Assembly: GCF_000026945.1 (NCBI RefSeq)
Contig: NC_012864.1
Span: 1 to 64,000, forward strand
Source of the DNA: Candida dubliniensis CD36
Taxonomy: Eukaryota; Ascomycota; Pichiomycetes; Serinales; Debaryomycetaceae
Reading direction: 5' to 3'
Length of the DNA stretch: 64,000 nt
Both the position numbers and the translations under genes were made by a program. Shown here one piece after another: positions 18,869-27,492 of the stretch (positions are counted from its first letter, which is position 1; the number at the start of each line of letters is the position of its first letter). The notes below the pieces were generated by a model, which saw only the letters and a list, made by a program, of their open reading frames with translations, did not search any database and was not told the origin of the DNA.

Positions 18869-19669
18869 ATGTTCAAATACGTACCCACCCGTTCCATCCC
18901 TGCTTACACTTCCTCCATTCGCACAGCTGTCACCTTGAGGTCTAATTTACAAAAAGAAAAAGACCAGGCCAAAAAGAGAAAGTTGAGACAGGAACTCAAA
19001 TTCAATGCCTTGGACAACCCCATAGACCACCCTTTGCACATGCCCATCGCCAAGGCATTAAATATCTTGCGATCCCTCGAAGTTGGTAAACCAGCAGACA
19101 AAACCACCATCTCATGCAACATATACGTGCGTCAAGAACAAGGTGCGGCCCCCATCCAGACCAAAGTCGATATCCCATTCCCTGTGCAGAGAAAAACCAA
19201 GGCAGTCGTCTTCACCACCCAGCAGCCTGTCATCGAGGAGTTGAAAAAAGCCGGCATCGAAACATTTGGTGGCAGAGATTTGCTCGACAAGTTTCTCAAC
19301 CAGGAATTGACTCCTGATCTTTTCACCCACGCTTTTGCAACCCAGGAAATGGAACCACACTTGAAAGCTGTCGCAAGAATCTTGGGTCCCGCTGGATTAC
19401 AGCCAACGGCCAAAAAGGGAACCGTCACCGACGATATCAATACCATCCTCGACGTTATCAGATCGTTCCAAATCAAACAAAAGGATAACCATATCTCCTT
19501 CCCGGTTGGAAACTGCACATTCAGCGACGCCCAAATCATGTCCAATATCAAAGCCATCTCCGACAAAATCTACTCGAAAATCGACCCCAACGCTACAAAA
19601 AAGACCCGTTTGGGGTACTGCTACATTGGCACCGCCAACAGTCCTGGTCTCGTCATAGACTTTAAATAG
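18869..19669 (+). CDS. MRPL1: Mitochondrial 54S ribosomal protein uL1m
   Basis: 266 residues. Component of the large subunit of the mitochondrial ribosome at the L1 stalk. The N-terminus (MFKYVPTRSIPAYTSSIRTA) is basic and Ser/Thr-rich without acidic residues, as expected for a matrix presequence. The rest shows the uL1 pattern: an NALDNPIDHPLHMP segment, a central Rossmann-like half with KTKAVVFTTQQPVIEELKKA, and ILGPAGLQPTAKKGTV, which corresponds to the conserved LGP..LMP..K.GTV loop of L1. The C-terminal half reads KIDPNATKKTRLGYC. The ATG is preceded by AATTTT and a poly(A) tract, a promoter context linked in C. albicans to ribosomal and mitochondrial ribosomal genes. Convergent with GAA1, 15 bp apart. 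It is the first conserved core gene in the window. Confidence 0.88.
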   Translation: MFKYVPTRSIPAYTSSIRTAVTLRSNLQKEKDQAKKRKLRQELKFNALDNPIDHPLHMPIAKALNILRSLEVGKPADKTTISCNIYVRQEQGAAPIQTKVDIPFPVQRKTKAVVFTTQQPVIEELKKAGIETFGGRDLLDKFLNQELTPDLFTHAFATQEMEPHLKAVARILGPAGLQPTAKKGTVTDDINTILDVIRSFQIKQKDNHISFPVGNCTFSDAQIMSNIKAISDKIYSKIDPNATKKTRLGYCYIGTANSPGLVIDFK

Positions 19670-19684
19670 ATACTTGTATATAAA

Positions 19685-21337
19685 CTATTCACTTTTCTCC
19701 TTAACTGGTTTGTAACCACAGTAGCTTAACGTGATAATTACCCACGCTGGGAACCACCCTAAAACAACTATAAACCATGTCCAGCACTGTAAGTCATCCC
19801 ACGAACTAACTAACCTGCCAAACAACTCGGGATGCCCAAGTACATGTCCAGCAACAGTAATCACAAAAAACGGATTCGACACGGCCAAACAAACAGGGGT
19901 GAGTCGGGATCTGTTTCTCATTAGTGTTGGCACAAAAGTCAATGGAATTGCCAAAACACCAATACTGAATGCCAAGGCAAAGTGTACAATCAAAAGCGCC
20001 GTAATTAACAACGCCACCCCCAACAACGCAATGCCAATTAACGAAAACGCCACCTGCTGCGAAAACACTCTCTGGGTTGGGAAGAAGGCTGCCACACCTA
20101 ACCCCAGAAGTATGGCCTGGTGGACCGGCACAAATGCCAACACAACACACGCAATCTCAACTCCCGTCACCACAACCAATACAAGTGGCACCTTCTGAAA
20201 ATCAAACCCAACCACCAAAGCGCTGATTGCACTCAACGCATACGACACGGCCAACATCACTGCCGACGGCAAGTACGTCCCAATAGACACAAAATGCTTG
20301 GGTGACAACATCAAGTAAAAGAAAAACGACTGGTGGAACTTTTCAAGTAAATTGTTGACCGACCTAAATGTGGAATCGACTATCCGGCCAAACTGCGTCA
20401 CATCCTTCCCTTCAGTACCCCTAGCCTTGATTGTAAATGCCTGGATCTGCCACCCGGAAAACGCCTCACACCCATGAACTTCATCGGTCAACCCAGTTAG
20501 CGTCAACTTCAATATCCCCCTAAACAACGTCCTCAACCGCGTACCATAGTTAATAACCCGATCTGATATCCCTTGCATGGCACATGGAATCTGTTCATGG
20601 TACGTCATCACATTAGCCGTATTCAACAAGTCCAAATTCGGCAATTGCCCATTCAACCCTTCGTAAAACATATCGTAGTACTCAAAAAAATCACCATTCT
20701 TGCCGTATTCCATAATAATTGCAGCTTCAATCGACCCGGCAGTATCGTCTAACGACGTGTGGTACGCCTCGACCCACGACCGTAATGGTTTGTGGCCCGT
20801 CTCGGGAAAAACAAAAACAATATTCTTTGACCAGATCGACATCTTGGTAAAGTACCTTGCCAACGCCACTGCCAAACTCATAGCACCTTCATTATACTCA
20901 CCATCAGAATTTATCCATGGCACAACCAACGCCATGGCCTCGGTGTTCTCACCTCGTGGAGCATGCATAATCGCATACATCGTGTTGTTAGCAAACCCAT
21001 TCTCGTGGTACGATACTTGTAACCCCGAATCCCTCAACCACGACGCAACCACTTTATTTCGTTCACCTACCAGTTGCTTCTCCATCTTGCTAATCTCTTC
21101 TCTATACCCCCTAACAATATTCCATTCACTCTCCCTAAAATACGAATTCGCTTGTGCTGGCATTAACGCGTTTTCAGAAATGTAAACATTACGGTAATTC
21201 CCTTCCTGTGGTAATGTAATCAACCATAAACAACTAAGCACGGCAACCAAGAACGACAATCTAGGAAGCATACCTATAGCCTTGGGGACTAGCCCAAGTT
21301 TCTTAACCTTTCTAATAACAACCTCCGCAAGAGCCAT
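19685..21337 (-). CDS. GAA1: GPI transamidase subunit Gaa1
   Basis: 550 residues. Part of the ER-membrane complex that attaches proteins to GPI anchors. The start chosen is ATG at 21335-21337 (MALAEVVIRKVKKLG). The frame is open further upstream, but only through a poly(A)-encoded Lys run. After one N-terminal span (LSFLVAVLSCLWLITLP) comes a large luminal part of the M28-peptidase-like fold with NTMYAIMHAPRGENTEAMAL, EGAMSLAVALARYF and NIVFVFPETGH. The C-terminal third has five or six hydrophobic spans. Family length in yeasts is about 600, so this is normal or slightly short. It shares an 86-bp divergent promoter, holding a run of 24 T (21395-21418), with the next gene. Confidence 0.85.
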   Translation of the reverse strand: MALAEVVIRKVKKLGLVPKAIGMLPRLSFLVAVLSCLWLITLPQEGNYRNVYISENALMPAQANSYFRESEWNIVRGYREEISKMEKQLVGERNKVVASWLRDSGLQVSYHENGFANNTMYAIMHAPRGENTEAMALVVPWINSDGEYNEGAMSLAVALARYFTKMSIWSKNIVFVFPETGHKPLRSWVEAYHTSLDDTAGSIEAAIIMEYGKNGDFFEYYDMFYEGLNGQLPNLDLLNTANVMTYHEQIPCAMQGISDRVINYGTRLRTLFRGILKLTLTGLTDEVHGCEAFSGWQIQAFTIKARGTEGKDVTQFGRIVDSTFRSVNNLLEKFHQSFFFYLMLSPKHFVSIGTYLPSAVMLAVSYALSAISALVVGFDFQKVPLVLVVVTGVEIACVVLAFVPVHQAILLGLGVAAFFPTQRVFSQQVAFSLIGIALLGVALLITALLIVHFALAFSIGVLAIPLTFVPTLMRNRSRLTPVCLAVSNPFFVITVAGHVLGHPELFGRLVSSWDDLQCWTWFIVVLGWFPAWVIITLSYCGYKPVKEKSE

Positions 21338-21423
21338 GATAAAGAGTACCGCCAAAAAAATTTTTTTATTTTGTCGAGCATTCTTTTTCTTTTCTTTTTT
21401 TTTTTTTTTTTTTTTTTTCAACC

Positions 21424-22092
21424 ATGAATAAACACCTACAACGCCAACTAAAAGGGTTGCCACAACAGATAATCACTGACGGTTTACATGCGTTGCAGCA
21501 CAATCCAGCCAGGTTTACTTCGTTCCATGATATTCCACAACTACTAGACTATATCTACAAACCTAACAAACCTGCTTGGTGGATCCGGTTTATGAAATGT
21601 CCCTACTACAACCTAAAAGGTAAATGGCCCACCATCCATCTAATCGATGAGCTTGGCGTGGATACGAGTGGGTACTACAACCACCAAAACTTATTGTCAG
21701 GCAGCACACCCAGACCCACCCTCCCGCTTATCAAATCCTATGCCAACCAAAAAGATACCACCACAACCATGATCAAGGAAGTGGAAAAGTTGTACAAGTT
21801 CATTCTCTCAAAACGAGGACTCTTTGGCGTTACCAACCACCCTATGGAAGTCATCTACACTCCATCAAAGCTCGGAAAAATACACACCCCAGCTGTACTA
21901 GACAAGGAATTGAAAAATAAAGTGAAATTGATTAAACGGGTATTCAACGACGTCCAGCCTATAGAAAAACCAACCCTAGACAAGCTTCAGTCCATCGTTG
22001 TCTCACAACCCCATGACAGCATCCTACAACAGTACATGGCTAGACAGTTTTACCTACAAAACGGAAAATACATCCTAAATTCTAACTATTGA
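21424..22092 (+). CDS. Conserved fungal protein, probably mitochondrial, 222 residues
   Basis: Starts at ATG 21424, just after the poly(T) tract. The basic N-terminus (MNKHLQRQLKGLPQQIITDG) and motifs such as NPARF, KPAWWIRFMKCPYYNLKGKW and PTIHLIDELG look conserved. They suggest a mitochondrial protein of the size and kind of S. cerevisiae Gep5 or of a mitoribosome-associated factor, but I cannot confirm either, so no symbol is given. No membrane span or zinc motif is seen. Its 3' end overlaps the end of APC4 by 18 bp on the opposite strand (22075-22092). Confidence 0.6.
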   Translation: MNKHLQRQLKGLPQQIITDGLHALQHNPARFTSFHDIPQLLDYIYKPNKPAWWIRFMKCPYYNLKGKWPTIHLIDELGVDTSGYYNHQNLLSGSTPRPTLPLIKSYANQKDTTTTMIKEVEKLYKFILSKRGLFGVTNHPMEVIYTPSKLGKIHTPAVLDKELKNKVKLIKRVFNDVQPIEKPTLDKLQSIVVSQPHDSILQQYMARQFYLQNGKYILNSNY

Positions 22093-23652
22093 ATAGTGCT
22101 GTCTCGTCGAATCTAGCAACACTCCATACTCTTTGTTCAAAATAATGTTGGTTGGCTGAAATGATGTTTCTGGTAGCGGTATAGGAATACACGACGACGA
22201 ATCAATAATCAACAACAGCTTCTTTGTGAGTGCCACCAAATCGCGTTCCCTATGTTGGTAGGCATAGACGTCTGGAATTGTAGAAATGACAGCATCCATA
22301 TTTGCAATAGCTAGGTCGGTGCCCTGTAGGTACGTCAATATAGGCTCCGCCCATTGCACGATCTTTAGGTTTGTATACACCTCTGGTAACGAAACACCCC
22401 TTAAAACCTCAACCTCAAGCCTCGACCGATGATACTCGTCGATTGTTGTCAAATCCATACAGACATTCCTCATTGGCGTCTTTTCTGGGTGGTGTATCAC
22501 CTCTAGTTCAATATCAAAATACTTCATCATCACACTCTTTGTAAGTGCATCATTGATAAAACACAAAACCTCTGCTGTCGAGTAGCACACCTCACACTCC
22601 TGGTCATTCAACATATCAATAATACTCTTTGTCCACACCAAAAACTGCTGCGTCTGCTGCCGCTCACTCTGCATGTCCCAAATAAACCTATAATAAAACT
22701 TAAGCTGCAGCTTGGCCTCAACCAATAAATCCTCCAACTCTTTCGTCGCCAACAACCCTTGCTCCCACTTGGAAATACCAATCAACTCCCCTACCACCAG
22801 TATCACCCTCTCCATGGTAGTTACCAAGTGCTGGTACGTGACCTTGATTGCCGCCTCATATACGCCCGCCAACTTGACCATCTTCTTATACCCACGTTCG
22901 CCATACTGGTTCAACCAATAGTCTTTAGTGCATTCAGGAATTATATTACTCACAACAAGGTCAGACAAGTACCTCGCCAAGTCTCCACACTCTGACTCTA
23001 AATTCGACATATACCGATCCATCGCCTGCAAGTATGGCGCCACCAAGCTCTTTAGCTTTTCTATGTGCTCCCCGCTATACTCCAACAAACTGACTAGCTG
23101 GCACACCTGAACAATCTGCTGCGTGTACAACTTGCGGTTCTCAATCTTAAACCCTACCCTGACTAGCTTATCTCCGGACAAGTACACCTGATCAAAAAAG
23201 TCAGTCGACAACTGCTGCAGAATACTGAGCTCACACTCCATGTCCACCCCCAACACCTGGTTAAACGTAACCACCAACCTCTTGCCATCACTCACAACCA
23301 AGTAGTTCAACTTCTCCTCGCTGCCATTCCATTGAACAAACTCAACACCATCAAACTCTTGCGGCAACACTTTCACCAACTGCCCATTATTAGCATTATA
23401 GATCTTGATCAAATTGTCTGACCCAGACAAACAAAAGTACTCCCCGTGAAACGCTATATGCCTGACAGCTGACTTGTTGTTGATGGAATATATTCGCTCG
23501 CCATTCATCCGATAACACCACACTGACGTCCTATTCATACCAATAAATATCAAATTCAAATGCGGACACCATGTGAATAGACCACTAGGGTCTGCCAACA
23601 CAAGCGACGGAAGCTTGCCATTATAAAGTGTGGTCGCCATGAAATGTTTCAT
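22075..23652 (-). CDS. APC4: Anaphase-promoting complex subunit 4
   Basis: 525 residues; a second ATG at codon 5 (MATTLYNG) is also possible. Scaffold subunit of the APC/C ubiquitin ligase in the nucleus. The N-terminal half is a degenerate WD40 propeller: LFTWCPHLNLIFIGMNRTSV matches the typical Apc4 opening of a Trp-Cys-Pro followed by Asp/Asn-Leu-Ile, and AVRHIAFHGEYFCLSGSDN gives a second blade. The C-terminal half has the Apc4 helical domain with YWLNQYGERGYKKMVKLAGV, corresponding to the LGERG.K.W segment. Divergent from CDC11, 174 bp apart, across a poly(A) tract. Confidence 0.8.
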   Translation of the reverse strand: MKHFMATTLYNGKLPSLVLADPSGLFTWCPHLNLIFIGMNRTSVWCYRMNGERIYSINNKSAVRHIAFHGEYFCLSGSDNLIKIYNANNGQLVKVLPQEFDGVEFVQWNGSEEKLNYLVVSDGKRLVVTFNQVLGVDMECELSILQQLSTDFFDQVYLSGDKLVRVGFKIENRKLYTQQIVQVCQLVSLLEYSGEHIEKLKSLVAPYLQAMDRYMSNLESECGDLARYLSDLVVSNIIPECTKDYWLNQYGERGYKKMVKLAGVYEAAIKVTYQHLVTTMERVILVVGELIGISKWEQGLLATKELEDLLVEAKLQLKFYYRFIWDMQSERQQTQQFLVWTKSIIDMLNDQECEVCYSTAEVLCFINDALTKSVMMKYFDIELEVIHHPEKTPMRNVCMDLTTIDEYHRSRLEVEVLRGVSLPEVYTNLKIVQWAEPILTYLQGTDLAIANMDAVISTIPDVYAYQHRERDLVALTKKLLLIIDSSSCIPIPLPETSFQPTNIILNKEYGVLLDSTRQHYSIVRI

Positions 23653-23826
23653 AATAAGTGGTTTTCTTACGTAAGCAGTATTTACTCGTCAAAACCAAAT
23701 TTTTCTCTTTTTTTTTTTTTTTACGTGTTCTATAACTTCCCGTCAAAACAAACAAAAAAAAAAAAAAAAAACAAAACCACCCACAGACCCCTTTCTTCTT
23801 TTCCTCCTCCTCACCACCCATCCATC

Positions 23827-25035
23827 ATGAATTATTCTACAGAAAATGTTTCCTCTGCTGCCTTGAGAAAGAGAAAAACCTTAAAGAAATCCATCAACTT
23901 TTCCATCATGATAATCGGCGAAAGTGGGTCAGGTAGATCAACATTAATAAACACATTATGTGGTGGTAACTCCATAGTCCCTACCTCCCTGACTGCTACG
24001 CAAGACCCATTTACCAAAAAATTGACATTAAGACATGAAAACGTCGAGTTGGAAGATAACGAGGGCCACAAGATATCTCTTAATATCATCGACACGCCTA
24101 ATTTCGCCAACCTGATCAACTGTGACGACGACTTTAAGATCATTGTTGACTTTATAAGACACCAGTTTGATGAGGTATTATTGGAAGAAAGCAGAGTCAA
24201 GAGAAACCCCAGATTCAAAGACGGCAGAATCCATGTTTTGATCTATATGATTAACCCCACTGGGCACGGGTTATCGGATATCGACGTCAAGTTTTTGCAG
24301 CACGTCAACAATTTAGTCAACATTATCCCTATCATATCCAAAGCCGACTCGTTAACGCCTAAGGAGTTGAAATTGAATAAGGAATTGATCTTGGAAGACT
24401 TGAACAACTACGGAATCAACTTTTACAAATTCAACGAGTACGACTATGAGCAGGACTATATCGATGAAGAAATTATCGAATACAACAAGTACTTGAACTC
24501 GTTGATTCCATTCGCCATTATTGGCGCTAACGAATACAGATCCAACCCCAACGGCAGCGAGGACGAGGACGATGTTTTGAAATTGAGAATATTAAACAAA
24601 GAGTTCAAGCCAATCGATATCGACAATGCCGAGATTAACGACTTCACCATTTTGAAAAACGTCTTGTTGGTGACCCACTTGAACGAATTTAAAGATATCA
24701 CCCACGACTCGATCTACGAAAACTACAGAACCGAAGCCTTGCTGGGCAAGCAGTTCCAGTACGTCAACAAGGATAGCGCCAAACAAGAAATCAGCGAATC
24801 AGACTACCTCATGAAGGAAGAACAAATCAAGTTGGAGGAAGAGAGATTAAGAAAGTTTGAGGAACGTGTCCACCAAGACTTGATAAACAAGAGAAAAGAA
24901 TTGTTGGAAAGAGAAAACGAATTAAAGGAAATCGAAAAGAGATTGTTGGCCGAAGGCTTGAAGTTTGATGAAAACGGTGACGTAGTTAAAGTACACGAAG
25001 AGGAGTCTTCAGAAACTGAAGTAAAAGTAATCTAA
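23827..25035 (+). CDS. CDC11: Septin Cdc11
   Basis: 402 residues from ATG 23827; upstream open codons lie in poly(T) and poly(A) DNA and are not used. Septin GTPase of the bud-neck ring. Visible are: the polybasic patch (LRKRKTLKKS), the P-loop GESGSGRST at residues 31-39, the Walker B region IIDTPNF, the G4 box SKAD at 171-174, the septin-unique part with YENYRTEAL, and a C-terminal coiled coil of about 70 residues rich in Glu, Lys and Leu. The G in place of K within the P-loop (GSGRST) is usual for Cdc11, which is thought not to hydrolyse GTP well. Three CTG codons (in PTS-CTG-TAT, FAN-CTG-IN and EAL-CTG-GK) would be Ser in the CTG clade. Confidence 0.92.
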   Translation: MNYSTENVSSAALRKRKTLKKSINFSIMIIGESGSGRSTLINTLCGGNSIVPTSLTATQDPFTKKLTLRHENVELEDNEGHKISLNIIDTPNFANLINCDDDFKIIVDFIRHQFDEVLLEESRVKRNPRFKDGRIHVLIYMINPTGHGLSDIDVKFLQHVNNLVNIIPIISKADSLTPKELKLNKELILEDLNNYGINFYKFNEYDYEQDYIDEEIIEYNKYLNSLIPFAIIGANEYRSNPNGSEDEDDVLKLRILNKEFKPIDIDNAEINDFTILKNVLLVTHLNEFKDITHDSIYENYRTEALLGKQFQYVNKDSAKQEISESDYLMKEEQIKLEEERLRKFEERVHQDLINKRKELLERENELKEIEKRLLAEGLKFDENGDVVKVHEEESSETEVKVI

Positions 25036-25967
25036 ATAGAATATTTTGTAACAATGTCGTCAAATATACTTGTTTTGAGATCTTGCTCTTTCAACAACTC
25101 ATGCGAAGCGTCTAATCGTTTCAACTCAGTCATCAACTCTTCAGCGTGGGCGCCATCATTCTGCAACTGGTCAAAAGTAATCTGGTTGGCAATGAAATTG
25201 GCATCAACAACCCCCAAACTCTTGATCTGAGCCACCAACTCTTGCGCTTCAGGGAAATGCTTCAACTGTAACGTCAACGCAAACAACACATTCAAAATCT
25301 TAAACTTGCCCTGAATGTCCTGATCAAAATCGCTCGACAAAATTTCGTCATAAAAATAGTAGCTGTTATTGATATTGTCAGACCCGCCAGTCACCGACAA
25401 GATCCACGACTCCAATACCTGGTAAATAATATTATCACGAGCAGACTCGGGAAAGTGGTTCAAACTTTCCAAAACCTTGGCTGCACCACTGAGATTGCCC
25501 TTGACCAAGTACAATTGCACCAACACCAAAAACGGTTCCAATTCATTATACTTGGCCAATGAGTTCACATTGTCAATATAGTTATTCAAAAACAAAATGG
25601 CCTGATCAATATCCTTGTCAAATTTCACCAAATACAATGCCGTCAACACCGCTTGCAACTCAAAACTAGCCTGCTTAACATCCTCAAAATACGTCGAATC
25701 ATCAACCCCAAAATCCTTCAAGTCATTCCATGCACTCAACAACTGAAACAACGGCTCATTCTCAGGAAACTTGGTTTTCCCGTCTTCAATCATCTTCGAA
25801 GCGTCCTGCTCCAACGCAATCGTCGACCTGATCTGAAACTCCAACACCTTTAATTGATTCTCCGGCGAAAACTCATCAAGAGAATACGCCTTGACCTTAT
25901 TGTGCTGATTAGTATAAAACTGGTTCCTAATAGTATACAACTCTCCTGAATCACTAAATGCGTCCAT
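25032..25967 (-). CDS. SEC28: Coatomer epsilon subunit
   Basis: 311 residues, ATG at 25965-25967. Epsilon-COP of the COPI coat in Golgi-to-ER traffic. The whole protein is helical repeats of the TPR type, with FYTNQHNKVKAY near the N-terminus (epsilon-COP proteins start with a similar L(Y/F)..RN.FY.G.Y..), then ALYLVKFDKDIDQAILFL and LVQLYLVKGNLSGAAKVLESL. Length is close to S. cerevisiae Sec28 (about 296). Its last codon overlaps the end of CDC11 by 4 bp (25032-25035), so the two converge with no spacer. A 30-base poly(T) run lies just upstream (26010-26039). Confidence 0.82.
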   Translation of the reverse strand: MDAFSDSGELYTIRNQFYTNQHNKVKAYSLDEFSPENQLKVLEFQIRSTIALEQDASKMIEDGKTKFPENEPLFQLLSAWNDLKDFGVDDSTYFEDVKQASFELQAVLTALYLVKFDKDIDQAILFLNNYIDNVNSLAKYNELEPFLVLVQLYLVKGNLSGAAKVLESLNHFPESARDNIIYQVLESWILSVTGGSDNINNSYYFYDEILSSDFDQDIQGKFKILNVLFALTLQLKHFPEAQELVAQIKSLGVVDANFIANQITFDQLQNDGAHAEELMTELKRLDASHELLKEQDLKTSIFDDIVTKYSI

Positions 25968-26006
25968 AACTTCTTGGTGGTGCTATGTCTACGTGTTGTT
26001 TTGTTG

Positions 26007-26009
<3 letters not shown>

Positions 26010-26039
<30 letters not shown>
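26010..26039 (+). promoter_or_regulatory. 30-bp poly(T) tract upstream of SEC28
   Basis: An uninterrupted T run, the longest homopolymer in the window. It lies 43-72 bp upstream of the SEC28 ATG (SEC28 is on the minus strand, so it reads as poly(A) on the sense strand). Poly(dA:dT) tracts of this length are known to exclude nucleosomes at yeast promoters. Confidence 0.5.
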
Positions 26040-26053
26040 CGCATTTTATTTAC

Positions 26054-26671
26054 CTACTTACTCCTAATATCGTCCCAGGCGGTTTTTTTTTCTTCAGTTA
26101 TGTCATACCCATTGGAGAGACGGATCCTATCCCACGTAGACAACTCTTGGGGATGTCCCTCCCTATACTTTTCCGGATCAAACCTTACTTTGAGCCGGTT
26201 CTCCTCCGTGTACTCTCTTGGATCCTCCAACTTAAACTTAGGGTCTTGGGCCGTTTTGGCATAATAAAACATGTACACCCCCAACAGCCGCTGTTCCATC
26301 GCCTTCCACACATTCAACTGCCGTTGCGGTAGCCCCAGGTTCATTTTCTCATTAAACAACTTCTGGGAGTATACCCGATGGGTCACCATCATATTGGCCA
26401 ACCCAATGGCCCCCGACAACACCGGTTTCTGGAAAAACGATTTGCCATTGACCAGGCCCTTTCTGAAAAACCTCATATATAGAGTTGGCATGAGAAACCC
26501 GATTAACCCGGACCCATAACTAGCAAGATTATCGCCAACTAAAACCTCCTTCAAATCATCGCGTATCTGTACTCTATCCTCTTGCGTCAACTCCTGATCA
26601 GCATCATAAAACTCAAGGGCTTTGGCAAACTTTTCAGGACCCAACCTATCTCTCAAAATATTGTCGGACAT
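26054..26671 (-). CDS. Fungal membrane protein, paralogue 1 of a tandem pair
   Basis: 205 residues. Begins MSDNILRDRLGPEKF and has a hydrophilic N-terminal 50, a hydrophobic segment (SYGSGLIGFLMPTLYMRFF), a second weaker one (VLSGAIGLANMM), and a charged C-terminal half. It aligns with the next gene along its length: both have M(S)(D/G)N-L-D-L-P..F, FY(D/E)ADQ.L, ASYGSGLIGF/AGYTSGMLGF, a W..M segment, DPR and SxWD(R/K)(I/V)RL(S/N)(N/H)G. I do not recognise the family by name. A small membrane protein of ER or mitochondria fits the layout. Confidence 0.6.
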   Translation of the reverse strand: MSDNILRDRLGPEKFAKALEFYDADQELTQEDRVQIRDDLKEVLVGDNLASYGSGLIGFLMPTLYMRFFRKGLVNGKSFFQKPVLSGAIGLANMMVTHRVYSQKLFNEKMNLGLPQRQLNVWKAMEQRLLGVYMFYYAKTAQDPKFKLEDPREYTEENRLKVRFDPEKYREGHPQELSTWDRIRLSNGYDITEEKKTAWDDIRSK

Positions 26672-26750
26672 GATTAGCCAAGAAGAAAAAGTGGAACATT
26701 TTTTTTTTTTATTATTATTATTTGCGAAAAAAAAAAAAAACTATAAAATC

Positions 26751-27353
26751 TTACTTCGATACACCCCCACCATGGTTTAACCGGACTTTATCCCAAACAG
26801 ACAAAACATGTTCCTTACCCGTATTATCCAAATGCCCAAGCTTGGTAGCTTCAGTAAAGTGCGGGTTCTCCTTCTTGAGCGGCTGGTAGGAACATGTTCG
26901 AGGATCTCTCATAATAAAGTTTGGAAACACCGACGTCCTGCTATAATACAATGTAAAAAAATTGAGGTACGGGAAATCCATAGTCTGCCAAACATCACCA
27001 ATATTCTTGTCTGCAAAACTCTGTTTCCGATTCTTTTCATACAAATACTTGGCCGTGACATTATTCCCAACAAGCAACGTACCAAACCCCAATACCAACG
27101 AAAAAAATGGTCGTTGTACCAAAAACAACGGAGTAGGGAACCTGCCAACAGCACGGTAGTACATCGTCGGAGCGAAAAACCCTAGCATACCACTCGTATA
27201 CCCAGCCAAACTCGTTTTCATGGCAAGTGTTTGCAATTGCGTAGCCAAAGCCACCCGCTCGCCATGGTCCAACTTCTGATCAGCCTCATAGAACCGAACA
27301 CATTGTTGAAATTGCGATGGCGTTAATATATCTTGTAATGGATTTCCAGACAT
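26751..27353 (-). CDS. Fungal membrane protein, paralogue 2 of a tandem pair
   Basis: 200 residues, ATG at 27351-27353. Related to the preceding gene (see its shared motifs), which lies 79 bp downstream on the same strand. It has hydrophobic segments AGYTSGMLGFFAPTMYYRAV and FFSLVLGFGTLLVG, then a KYLYEKNRKQ basic stretch and the terminal SVWDKVRLNHGGG. The conserved ADQ and WD(K/R)-(V/I)-RL words at the two ends suggest one domain family. Function unknown to me. Confidence 0.6.
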   Translation of the reverse strand: MSGNPLQDILTPSQFQQCVRFYEADQKLDHGERVALATQLQTLAMKTSLAGYTSGMLGFFAPTMYYRAVGRFPTPLFLVQRPFFSLVLGFGTLLVGNNVTAKYLYEKNRKQSFADKNIGDVWQTMDFPYLNFFTLYYSRTSVFPNFIMRDPRTCSYQPLKKENPHFTEATKLGHLDNTGKEHVLSVWDKVRLNHGGGVSK

Positions 27354-27492
27354 GATAAAACTTGTCTACGAAAACAAAAAAACAAAAAAGTAGGGATAAT
27401 TATGGAAATTTTGCTCCACTTTTATATCCCTCGGAAGAAAAAAAAAAAAAAAGTTTACCGCAATGCATATACTTGCTTTATTCTACACGCTT

